This document shows positions 13,601-26,000 of a stretch of 64,000 bases of DNA, in pieces. The DNA lies in NCBI RefSeq assembly GCF_024713975.1, contig NC_091110.1:15375501-15439500 (forward strand), in the 5' to 3' direction. Numbering within the stretch: the stretch's first letter is position 1; each line of letters opens with the position of its first letter. The position numbers and the translations under genes are program-made. Under the pieces are notes generated by a model. It searched no databases and was not told the origin of the DNA. It worked only from the letters and a program-made list of their open reading frames with translations. The DNA is from Paralichthys olivaceus (taxonomy: Eukaryota; Chordata; Actinopteri; Pleuronectiformes; Paralichthyidae).

Positions 13601-16079
13601 CCTTGAACCTAGAGGAATCTGTTTAATATCTGAAAAACACATTTCACATACATTCAGTTTGGATTTAACTGCCCTGTTATTTCACAATATTACCAATTCA
13701 CAACCAGGCTGTGCTCAGAAGGTCGTTCTTAAGTACAAGTCCAAGACAACTACAACACAAGTGGATGAGATTAAATCTTTTAGCTTACAATGTTTTGCTT
13801 GAATAGAATTCTCCATCAGTGTTTACTTTTTTATATTTTTAATTTCAGACATATTGAGGATAAATCTTTTTCAGTAAAGGAACTTTCAAGCAATACTTTA
13901 CGACAAAAGTCAGCTTGTTCTCAGTCATAAAGTCATAAATTATGTTCTGTTCGTTAACGTTTTGTGTCTGTGTCCAGATTGAGGAGAGGCAAGCCTTGGC
14001 GGGAGGCTCCAACGACACCAGCTGTGTGTTCCTGGTCAACCAGCCTTACGCCCTGATCTGTTCTGCTGTGGCTTTCTACGTCCCGTTGGCCCTCATGGTC
14101 CTGGCCTACCAGCGAATCTACGTCACTGCCATGAGCCATGCACGACAGATCGAGACGCTGCAACGCGCCGGCTCTGCCCCCATCTCTGGGACAGCTCCGG
14201 TCATCACTGTGAGGTCCTCCACTTCCTCGGATCCCTCAGAGCACTACCGTCTTAGGACAACAATGGTTTCCTCCTCTTTGGAGCAGGCTCCCATAGCGAA
14301 CAGCCGCATGCGTGTTGAGACCAAGGCGGCAAAGACACTGGCAGTTATAATGGGTTGTTTCTGCTTATGCTGGGCGCCGTTCTTCATTACCAATGTGGTG
14401 GACCCCTTCATTCATTACTCAGTGCCCTGGCAGCTGTGGACAGCCTGGCTGTGGCTCGGGTACATTAACTCGGGATTGAACCCGTTTCTGTACGCCTTCC
14501 TGAACCGAGCGTTTCGGAGGGCGTTTCTGATGATCCTGTGCTGTGGGGACGAGCGGTATGCACGGCAGGGAAGCTGCTCCTATAGACAAACCCATAGACC
14601 ATGCTCCCCCCCATCAGTCAACGGCACATCTATGGCACTGAGGTAAGTTTCTGTGAATTTTTGCTTCTTCCAATGCAATAAAGCCAGTGAGGCAGATGGG
14701 TTTTCCTAAACATGCTTCAGGTTCCATTTGGGTTTTGGCTGTAAAATTAATATTTGACTTTGCACGGTTGACCTGTTGAAACAGAAGACACGGTACTGTA
14801 CTGTTATCATCACAATGAGGGTACAGACATTTTGTCATTAGATGCACGTGTGAGTAAATAGGATCTGGGAGAGCGTGTATACATTTGTTGTGTAGCTGCC
14901 GTTTCTGTTAAAAGTCCATCAAAGAAGAAATCAAGGCCTCAGCTCGGGAACGAGGCTAATTTTTCTCTCCCTTCAAAGCCATGTGTCATACCCTTAAGTG
15001 TAAATAATAGATGTGGACATGCTGTGTCTCATCTAGAAATTATATTCACTGTCAAACCAGCCTCAGTGCTCTGCACACTGAATTTGGATATTGATTTTAG
15101 CAGGAAAAAATTAAAATAGTCCCGGACTATGACTCCTAAAGGAATAAATTCAATCATCATATCAGCTATTTGATTCTGCTGCTCAGGAAATATGACGAAA
15201 GGTATATTTAGAAAATAAAACCAGTGCTGTAACCTGCATTTTGACATAAGTGCAACATGTTTTTCAAAATGATCTTGATTGTTTTTTAACTTTCTTGTAA
15301 CACATAAACCTGCATCGTAATAAGGAACAGCTGCAGCTGGATGAAGACATGAGGCAACACTTAAAATATTTACTTTAGCAATTCATCTTCCCTTCAGAAT
15401 AAAAGCAGTGACTTGAATCCAAAGTCTTCATCATATTTTATTCAGGCTTTTGTTATGTTAAGTAATGAATATTGAAATGTTTCAGTGGAAGCATGTATTT
15501 TTCATAGAGAAGCGACATGGCTCGAGCAATGTCAGTCTGTTGGTTCACAACGTAGAGTATATAAAAGATGGACGACATGCACTTCCCAACAGAACATTAT
15601 CTTGATAGCCCCCTGGTGGCTGGCTGCAGTATCTACCCCGCCTCCTCCATGTTAGCAGATGGGTTTGGTTTGATCAGTTACACTTTAATTAGTTATTTGA
15701 TGCTAAAAACAGACGGACTTGATTGTTCGAGTACAGGTATCGGTGCTGATTGAAGTACATCACCAACCATAAACTGCAATGTCAAGTTGTTTTTCTGAGT
15801 GAAGAGAGCGTTCTGAGGTGTTGAAAGATTAAAGAAGTTCTGGTGGAATACATTTAAGTTTTCCAAAGTTTTGGATTGGTGTCTTTAATGGAATTTCAAT
15901 GTATAATATCCCATAATAGTCCAACAGGCTCCTTAAAGTGGGTTAATGATGGTGGTGTAGCTGATGTCTGTGTTTGTGCTCCTTCGAGTGCGGAGGATGA
16001 TGGAGGAGGTGACCTGCTTGTGTCTGCACTGTTTAACTTTAACACAAGTACTTCGCCTCCGGATAGAAACAATAACGAT

Positions 16080-16119
<40 letters not shown>

Positions 16120-16248
16120 CACACACACAGATAGATACACAGCTGATAATTTATTTCATACAGAATATGCACAAGCTGAGGGATGAGAGTGGGACTGTGG
16201 TGTGATGACATGTGATTGTCTCATGCTTGTATACTCGACACATACAGT

Positions 16249-16289
<41 letters not shown>

Positions 16290-16620
16290 TGCAAGCGCAC
16301 ACTTTAATGCTAAATGTGCATTATTCTCTTCGTCTTACTTCTGTGGTGCGAGGTTGGCGCATGTGTGTGTCTGCGGGAAGGGGATTAGTAATGTGTGTGT
16401 AGTCTGAGTGCATTTTTTGGGCTTCCTGTCTGTGTGTGTAGGAAACAGAAAGACAAACACTGTTAGCTCCAATCTGATGTCCTGTCTCGAAATCTGTCGG
16501 ACAAAAAACAGATTCAGACGATCAGATTACGACTGGCAGGACACTGGAAAACTGAAATGACTTGAGGAATCCTGTCGAATTGTTTTTGTCAGGGAGCTCT
16601 GGCGATTTCTGTGGGCAGAT

Positions 16621-16654
<34 letters not shown>

Positions 16655-16982
16655 TGTGGTTGTTGTTTTTTCAAAGATAGTGTCTTCTGTCTTTCTGTAT
16701 TTTTTGGGCGCATGTGTTTGTGTGCATAGAGACCAAAAAAAAGCACATTTGTACAACTTGGCTTTGATAAAAGGAACATTTCTCTTTTGAACATACATTA
16801 TATTACACCTAATGATTTTTGTGTGTTATGTCTGTAACTAACTACTATATACTTTAAATTACAACATCAAACCTAAGGAAAATAGTCATCAGTATGTAAT
16901 ATAAATATTAATTAACATGGGATGATTCATAATAATATAATATCACCCAAATCCTTAAGCTGTTCCTCTGAGTGGTCCTAAC

Positions 16983-17042
<60 letters not shown>

Positions 17043-20000
17043 CGCAGTGGATAGTTGACACTTGTTTCTGATTGGAGTCATAACAAAGAGCTCGTGTTGT
17101 GCCTACTGTTGGAGAAGGAAGAATCTGAAGCAGGTTCAAGCTGTTGAGTAAATACATTCACACCGGCTCTAGTGTCCTTGTGCTGCTACAGTCAGAAAAT
17201 GCTTTGTTCTCATTGTCAGCTCAACACAATCGCACAGTATTAAAGCATCAAGCTCACAATACACACGTCCTTTGAATTCAATTTAAGGGCAGTGATTAGA
17301 CTCATCTTCTTTCTTTCTTCAGCATTACCCAGTCATCTGAAACCGTGACTTTTGAGTCTCACAAGTTTAATCTCTTCTCTGCTCCTCTGCAGTTTCTCTG
17401 TGATCCTCTCAGCTCTGTCATCTCCACTTCTTTCCAAGCAGCTGACATCAGGACCTAAACCAGCGTGGGCAGAACGTGTGAGGTTCAGCTCAAAAATAAA
17501 AGTACGGGAGTGAGTTAAATGAGAGTGAAAGGTGCAATGTAAGTGGGCTTAATGTGCACAAATCACATTCTGGATCAAATATGAGTCGCCTACCTTTTAT
17601 GGGCAAAAATGTTGGCACAAAGTAAATTAATGAAAAACGGTGGAGCTATAGTAATAAATAAAAACTCCTCCAATAACAAGCCATAACTCTGAATTTCAAA
17701 CTCTTCCTGTAGCAGTTGAGGTTCAGTGTGATCCTGGGTTCACCTCTGTCATGCGTCCGGGTTGAATTCCTTGAATACAGCCGAGCGGCGGTCACAGTTA
17801 TCAGCCGTGCACAATCACTGTGATTGTTTGTGTGATTCTGGCATCGATGCCAAAGCAAAACGCAGCTGTGAATATTTCTGTTCTTTCCTCTTTTTTTTAT
17901 TACGTGTTCTGATGATTGAGATAGGATTCAACTTTCGGCTCCATGTAGGGAAGTGATGTCGACCATAACGGATTTGGATAAGGAGTAATGAGTGTAAAAC
18001 TACAGTGTAAATTAAAATGAATTAAATTATACTTATTACAATGATTGTTGGGCTGCATTAAAGGGTCACTCCACCAGTTGTTCATTGATGCAGAGGAACG
18101 CTGCACAGCCTGATGATGAAGAAAGATGCTATAAAGTTGCATTATGGGAAATGCAGGATCCAGGGTCTTTTGAGCTTGACCAATACTACGGACAAAGAGT
18201 CAAGGTGTTTTGCAGGGTTAATTTTGATCATTTCTTTTTTAAGTGAATGAAAGTACAAACTATAATAAAATAGATAATTATATATATATATATACTTTTG
18301 GTTTTTATCATAATTAGTTTTATAGAAATACAGTAATGGATCAGGGAAGCAACCCTCTGAGAGAAACCCTCTGACTAGTGACAGTGCAAGTATACAAAAT
18401 GTGTGAACGTGAAGCAGAACACTGGACAAAATGTTTAATTGACCACAGACACTTGGTTTAGACAGCCAGACGGAGAAGTGTAAACACTCCAGGCTGTGAT
18501 TTACTATGAGTTCTGTACGATTTATTATTGTTTGATTGAAACCTAAAATTCTCCAGCTGCTCCTTTCTCTTCTCTCTCTCTTGTTTCTTTGATTCTTTTT
18601 TGTTCAGCATTGATGTGAATTGTCATCTTGTTTCTATAATCACCTTTCATTTCTCTCAATTTCTTTTTCTTCTACTTGTTCCTCTTGTTGGGCGTCTTTT
18701 GATCGATGATTAAGTTGATGATTATTATGACTTTGTTTAGAGAAAACACTACAAACTGAGTACGAGAATAAACCATGAAAGACTCTCATGTCTAAATAAT
18801 AAGAAAGAAAAAATCAAAGCCCAGACTGGTTGATTCCTGTTCCACTTTTCGTTGTGGACATCAGCTGTCGTGCCACTTCCTCCTCCTCTCAGTCTCTCCA
18901 TCCCTCTATGGCCTCGCTTATCGGTGATTGAAAACTTGTTTCCTTGGTGACAAATTGAACCGTGGAAAAGATCCACCTGGGCAAATCAGATCCGTTTAAT
19001 TCAATTAAGGCCTCAGTCTGTTTTCTGAGAGGGTGTTGTGTGTTTTCTTTAAATATGATTTTTGGGCAGTGAGTAGCTTCTGGGTGTTACTTCATTGACT
19101 ATAGAAAACAGAAAAGAGTGACCTTTTCCTGTTAATAGATAATAAAGTACAGTGGTTAAGATAGACAGGAAATAGAGAATGTTTTCCAAAAACAGATCGT
19201 GAAAACAGTTTGTCATTCAGAAATCCAATTATTTTTATTCAGAGCTTGAGGCTAAAATGTTCAATTGTACACAACAAATTCTAAATGTCTAATATAGGGC
19301 AGTGTGACTGCATTTGGTATAAAGATATGGAAAATATGGAAAATGAGGAACATACAGGAGTTGATAAGGAGACTAACAAGATTATGTCACGAGAACATTT
19401 CTTATATTTGATTTCACTGAATCGTCAGAAGAAACTGATCATGGGCCTGATCTCCTGCAGGACTTCACCTCAGACGACTGTCGACCTGACAGAGAGATAG
19501 AGCAGGGAAATAAGTCCTAACTACATTTCTGTGCTGAAACACTATGATTGAACTTTAGTATCAGATCTCTTGCCAGGCCTCCTCTGATGGGGCTTCTGAG
19601 GACTCTGTACTTCCACAGTTTCCCATCGCTCTGTGAGCAGACTCACTGTGCGTCGTTTCGTCCAGTTCATGTCACCAAAAACACAGTTGAGATCTAGAAA
19701 CAGACAATGGAAATGTTGCTTTCTATGCATTCTGTATTTTACGGGACAGACCTGAGTCAACATAGACTGTATATGTAAAGATGGACGACGCTTCTCCACT
19801 CCCTCTCACTATCCAGTAATAAATCCAAGATATCCCTGCACCCGCGTCATTTGGAGCCACACTCTGCACAGTAACAAGTGTGGTCGTCCGCAATCTCCTG
19901 CTACCCATAAACCCTTGTGTTTTCACATTATTCCCTGTAGTTTAATTTGAATCATATTGTCATTCCTGTCACTTTTGTTGCTGATTCCTTAAAAAAAAAA

Positions 20001-23000
20001 AACATTTTGCGAAGCCCTGGGTGAGAAACCTGCTGGAAACAGAATGACGGGTGTTCAGTATGTTACAGGTGCAGATCTGTGTGTACGAGGTGTGTACGTG
20101 TGTATGTATGTGTCATCGGACTCCCATATGTCACTGGAGAGCATATGTTCAACTTTACAACAGTGCAATTGACTTCCAGTGGCCATGTACTTGCCAGATA
20201 TCTCTAGTCAATCTTTAACCGCTGACCTTGTCGTAGCTTCAGGTGAATCACATACTTCACATTTCTCTGTCTGCACAGAGGAGAGGAAAGCAATGGTCTC
20301 CTGCCTGATATGGACGATAGACAGGCTCAGTCTAAATCTGACATGAACGCGGGCGCTGAGCGTGTACATTGTGCAGAGCAGATATTAAATTTGGGGATGA
20401 GGCTCAGGTATTCTTAGGATTTGTTTGTTCATTTGCTTTCATTGTTCTGATCATGTGTTTTAACTTTAAATTCCATCTGCAGAGCAAATTTCCCCCAAAG
20501 GAGCGATGAAGATTTAATTCAGTTCAATTCGGTTAAATTGTTTTTTAGGAAACTGTTTGGACTTTCTGTTCTCAGTTAGAGCTTCAGTAGACTCTGCCTG
20601 CACGGCAGACATTAAATATGACTTTACTGCCCCATGTTTCTGTGTGTGTGTGTCTGGACTTCTGGTAGTCCATGGCTTTGTGTTTTACAGCTTGTAAAAT
20701 GTACAGTTAGATAAATGGCGGGGAAGAAATTGTTCTGTGAATCTCCACAAATAAGGACGTGTGAGAAAATAGGATTCAAGGTGACGACTTCTGTAACTAA
20801 ACCGCTGCTGTCGAGTCCGGCTGTAATCTTTGAGTGGAATTGGGCCACATGTCTAAATATGTTTCCTCTGATATCCCGTCAAAAGTTAAATCTGATTTCC
20901 CGAATGTGTCCGTTTGTCACCTGAGGTTAAGCAAGAGCTGGCAAAGAATTAAAGTCTGTCATACGCAGCCATTCGAACCTGTTGTTTTTGTGGGATGAGA
21001 GTTCACTTGAAGACTTCCTGATGATTTGATGAAGTGCGTCTGTGTCCTCGGATATCGGATATGTTCCTATGAGTATTGTTGCTAGGGTCAATTTGAGCAT
21101 GTTAGCATGGCACGTAGCCTAAAGCTTACCTATCTATAACCAAACCATATCTATTTTTAATCGGCCACTCATTTTGGATAACGTTTGCTTGTGCTTCCCC
21201 TCAAGCTTGACGTGGCTGACAGTGACCTACACACGAGGTGATGCAGACGTGGAGGACGTGGTGAACATGGAGGACGAGGCCAAACACGATCACTTCACGG
21301 ATCTGATTAGGATGTGTCATACTTCCTTCATTACACTGTACCACTATTAGGATGCGACTGATGTTCCCTTTTAGTCTTTTTTATCTGCTCTGAGGAGTCA
21401 CACGATTCGGTTCAGCCTCGGAGCTCGGACTCTGTGATCATCCAGAGAACTTTTAAAGTACTTTCTTATTCAGGATTTTCAGCTGTCACTCAGTTATTTT
21501 CTGTCCAGCAAACCCTGCAGTATTTTAAATTTTTAGTTTTTTTTTTATTCAGTTATTGCCGCGAGTGTCTTTTGTGTTTCCATAGAAACAGCAGGCAGGT
21601 AGGAGGAAATGAAGACTTTCAGATTAGTCATCAACTGGGCCACTATTATTTACTCAACTGATAAGACATTATTGAATAACTATTCATCTGACAGCCTTCA
21701 ACAAAGTTAAAAATGCATTCTGAGTTGAGAAAATTGTGTAGTGCATCTAGAAAAAGACAAAATTAACGTGACAAGTTCACATATTTTACTTTTTGTGTTT
21801 TGAAACTGGAGCTTTAGAAACGATGATCTGCAGAAACTTGGATGGATTAGGATTTCATCAGAAATGCATCAGCACTGATTCTGTTCTTCTGCTGCTTTTT
21901 AAGACAACCTCCGTATTTAGTTTTTCAGGCTTGAAGCAAATTAAGAAAGTCGTGTGGTTAAATGTGTTTGACCGATTGAGTGGGTGTTGGGTTGTATTTT
22001 GTCTGAGGTGAAACTTACTGATTGCTCTCTAGTCCGTGGAGCTCAGTCCAACATGTTCAGCACGACCAGATTTCACTTTGGACAACCCTGCATGTCCACC
22101 ACTTCTTCCTAATTGAGTTTTATTAAATGAAAACAGCCGTCACATTCTGGTATAAATAGATATAGAGATTGGATTTCTGTCTCAATGAGAAGGGACGACT
22201 GAATCCCAGCCGGAGGAGCTTCACGGTAAAGACACAACTGCTTCACACACATACACATATGTAAACCTCAATTTGATCCTTCATGAATGATTATACATTT
22301 GTATTTTTGCCCATTTACTACAACTATAAGTTTCATAGTCCTGACAATCAAATGAAGTCTACACTGTGACAAAGTGTCTAAATTGAACCAGTTGTCTTTT
22401 CAGATCTGTTTTTTTAGTGGAAAACCATTAATTCACTCGGGGAAATAGTTAGAAGTAATCAGGCTGTACTTAATGAGGTTTAAAAAAAGTACGAAGGGCC
22501 TCGAAGCCTTGGTGTATATTTTATTAAAAAGTAGAAAAGGTCAGAAAAGGTTAATAATATTCTCTAATAAAGAACTGTAGGCACAGGATACAGGAAGTGA
22601 TCTGGTTAATCTTGAATGTGTCCAAAACTCTGTCAGACGAGATCATTTTCATTCTACTCTAACAAAACAAGCTCTGTTTGGAGAGAGGAAGTTCTTCTCT
22701 AAACGCCTGTGCTTGGTACATGATGAGGGTCTGCACAGCAACACAAATCCATTTCACATCTACTTAGTTTAATTTTGGCATTTTAGCATACAGGGAAAAC
22801 AACTACTTAATTAAACTGATCTCCTCCTGGTGAAGTGTGTGGCCATATAAAGTATGATTCAAACTTTTTTGTTTCCATTTCATGACATTGGAATTAGTGT
22901 GTTATTTTGATTTGGATGATTATTTCAGCATATCATAAAATGAAAGATTAGTCATAGAGACTCGTGTGTGGATTTGTAACAAACTGTAATTATTAAGGAA

Positions 23001-26000
23001 CGAACGCTCGGTTTAACCTGAATGATCAAATCACAAAGTCAACACAAACCAGAGCGATGCTAATGAAAATGACATGTTATGTTCTGTGTGGCGGATTTCT
23101 TTCTCCAGAATCTCTCCGCATTCACACAAACACCAGAAAGCCAAACATGCAACTCAGAGGATTCTGTGTCCTAGAAACCCAGTTCGTGCTCATAAAGGGG
23201 CCACGGGACGCCAGTGTGGCGTTTGTGGCTCAGTCGGTCAGCGTCTGTGTTTATTGTCAAAGGAGCGTTTGTGCCAGAGCTAATTTTTCAGGCCTTTCTT
23301 TCCACCTGACTGCTTCTTCGTGGAGCTTTGACACCTGCACGATTGTCAGCGGGGGACGAGTAGTTATTCATTTAATAGTCGAGCGCCTTGGGTTTGTCTG
23401 ATGTCAGAGGAGGAATGAATCCTTGTCATCTTCTGTCACTTTGTCTTTTTAAATGTCGATTTAATAAGATTTTTGCATGAGGCTTCACATATTCACTAAA
23501 TAACCATAAAGCTATCATCTTAATTATGAGTATTATTATAATAACTGTTGGTTTTTGTTGTTGGATGAATGCATGAATGCTCAGTCTCTCTCAGTCTATT
23601 GATGCTCTGTTGTGCCCCTCGATGTTTCTGTGCAACGAAGGTTTTGATGGAAACATCTGCCTCTGAAATGACTTGGATGTGAGGAGCACATATTTTATCC
23701 AGGAGCAATGCAAATTTCACAGAGGAGGTGGAAATAAAAAAGCCTGTAATGTATTAATGACCTGCCCGAGTGCATGGCCTGTAGTATATCCAGGATGATA
23801 TTATAGCAGAGTACAGTCTGTATATAAAGATGGACAACGTGTCTCCACTTCTTTCCTCCTACTTCCTGTTTCTGCGTTTAGGTCTTTGTTGTGTTTATAG
23901 AATCACATCTCAGCACAGGTCAGATGCTCCTGACCAATAAAATCTCTCCATCAATCTATTATAAACACTTAGTGAATCCAGCTTTAGAACTTTATCATTC
24001 ACAAACTTAAGTTCCATCCTTCGAATCCCAGTCGATTCGTGTCCAACATATTTGTGACATACTGGAAACACTGAAGCTTCACTGCCCCAGTTTCCAGAAT
24101 GAATCCCCACTTTTGTGCCAATTAGCAGATGAATTTCCCTCAAGTGCCGGAGCTGTCCGAGCGGAGCCACAGTCCGCCCTTGCTGTTCTCTTTCTGTGTG
24201 TGTTAGTGAAGGAGGAAACTGTAACACCAACTCTTCCAAAATGATCTGCCCAACAAACTGAGGGATTCATCGCTGTAACCATCGTCATGTCCAAGTTAGC
24301 GTCACCACCATGTCCTGCTTCCCAGTGTTCCTATGGGGAAAAACGTGCCTTATCTCTCGTCCCCATCGGCGGACTCCCTCCTCACATCTTCAGCTCCAAA
24401 AAAACGAGGAGATAAGAGTGAAATTTGATTATTTAATGTCCCCGAAAAGATATCTGTGTGAAATTAAAGGAACACAAACCTCTCCTTCTATCTCGTGTCG
24501 ATCTCTCTATGAGGTTGTGTTACGGATCAGATTGTCTGAGGCAAAGTTATATTAGATAAAGTTGCTTTTGTGATATGTACTTTTGTATTATTTTTTGTTA
24601 CGATCTGTATTTAGATATGCAAAGTGACATCGGAGGGTCAAGATTTCCGTTGGCGTTGAGGGAAAAACATTCATTAATGTTTAATGATGTTTTACATTTT
24701 TCCACCAGAGTAACAGCATAAAAAGAGAAATATAAATGATTGTACAAATCAATAAAGAAAAATTTAAATTGCTATGTAATGAGCATCCTACATAAACGGA
24801 TTCAAATCTCAGTCCGCATTAGTTCTTCAGATCTGTGGTTCAGCTCAGGCTCAAAACTGAAGAAACATTTTCCACATGTTTAAAGCTTCCCACGAGACAA
24901 ATTGGTAAAACATCCCAAGATGTTCCTCCCCCACCCTCCCCGTCCTCCGCTAATCTTTAGTTTTTTAATCGTAATTGACATCTTACATCGCCTCACAAAA
25001 TGTTTCACTGCCCACAAATGGTGGAAAAATGCACATGTGCTGCAGCGAGGGGGAATCGCTCTCTCACCTTTTCCTCCTTTTTTTTTTTTTCCCCCTTTCT
25101 GTGAAAGTGCAGACAGCGAGACAGATTAGAGGAGACACGGGAGGGAAAGCTCTGGTGGGAGTTAACCACAAAACTATCTCCGGACAAAGCGTTAGCCCTG
25201 TCGTTTCTAAAAACTGATTTCATAAGATTTAATTTAACGTGTGGGAAAGTTCCAACGCTCCCTTTCACCCTATATATTTTTTTATCTGGGAATGTTCTGT
25301 TATTGGGCACGTCTCAATTTTGTAATGCTACAGATGAAGCCTGTGGTTAAAAAAGAATTTGCACTTATATATTTAGCACACGTGTGTTTAGTGTCATTTA
25401 ACAGCTGATATGTGAAGTCAAAACATCTGTTTCGTGGCCTTGAGGTGGAAGAATAACATGTTGCTGTTTTGATTTTGAACACCACCATATATGTAGGTCC
25501 AGCGAGGTGACCTGTACCTCAACCGAATGTGAAATGATTTGTAGAGATAAGAAACATAAACATCATCTCTGCTCTGTCACTGGTATTTTAGTGTTTAGGT
25601 CGAGCTGCACATGTGAATTTCAATGTGAATCCATCTCAAAGCTGTGGGATGAAAAAGCATCCAATCCACTGCCCCGAAAATATGAAAGTATTAATTTAAT
25701 GATGCCAAATAGGCATGACTTTGCTTATGACTGAATTAATGTGATTTTCATCCAGATCCCACAAAGACGCCGCATATAGTCCTCATGTAATGCCAGCCGT
25801 GGGGCTCAGATCTCTGGGATAAGCAGGGGTTTTGTTTTGCCTCATGAGGAGCAATAGATGAAAAAAGAAAGTCCTGTTGGCGGAGGATCTATTTAAGGAT
25901 TTGTGCATGACAATTCAATTAAAATAAACTCAATAAATTCTCATCTTCCTCAAGGCAGTAGGAACAGCTCGAGTCGAGGAATACTCTGTAAACCTTGAGT

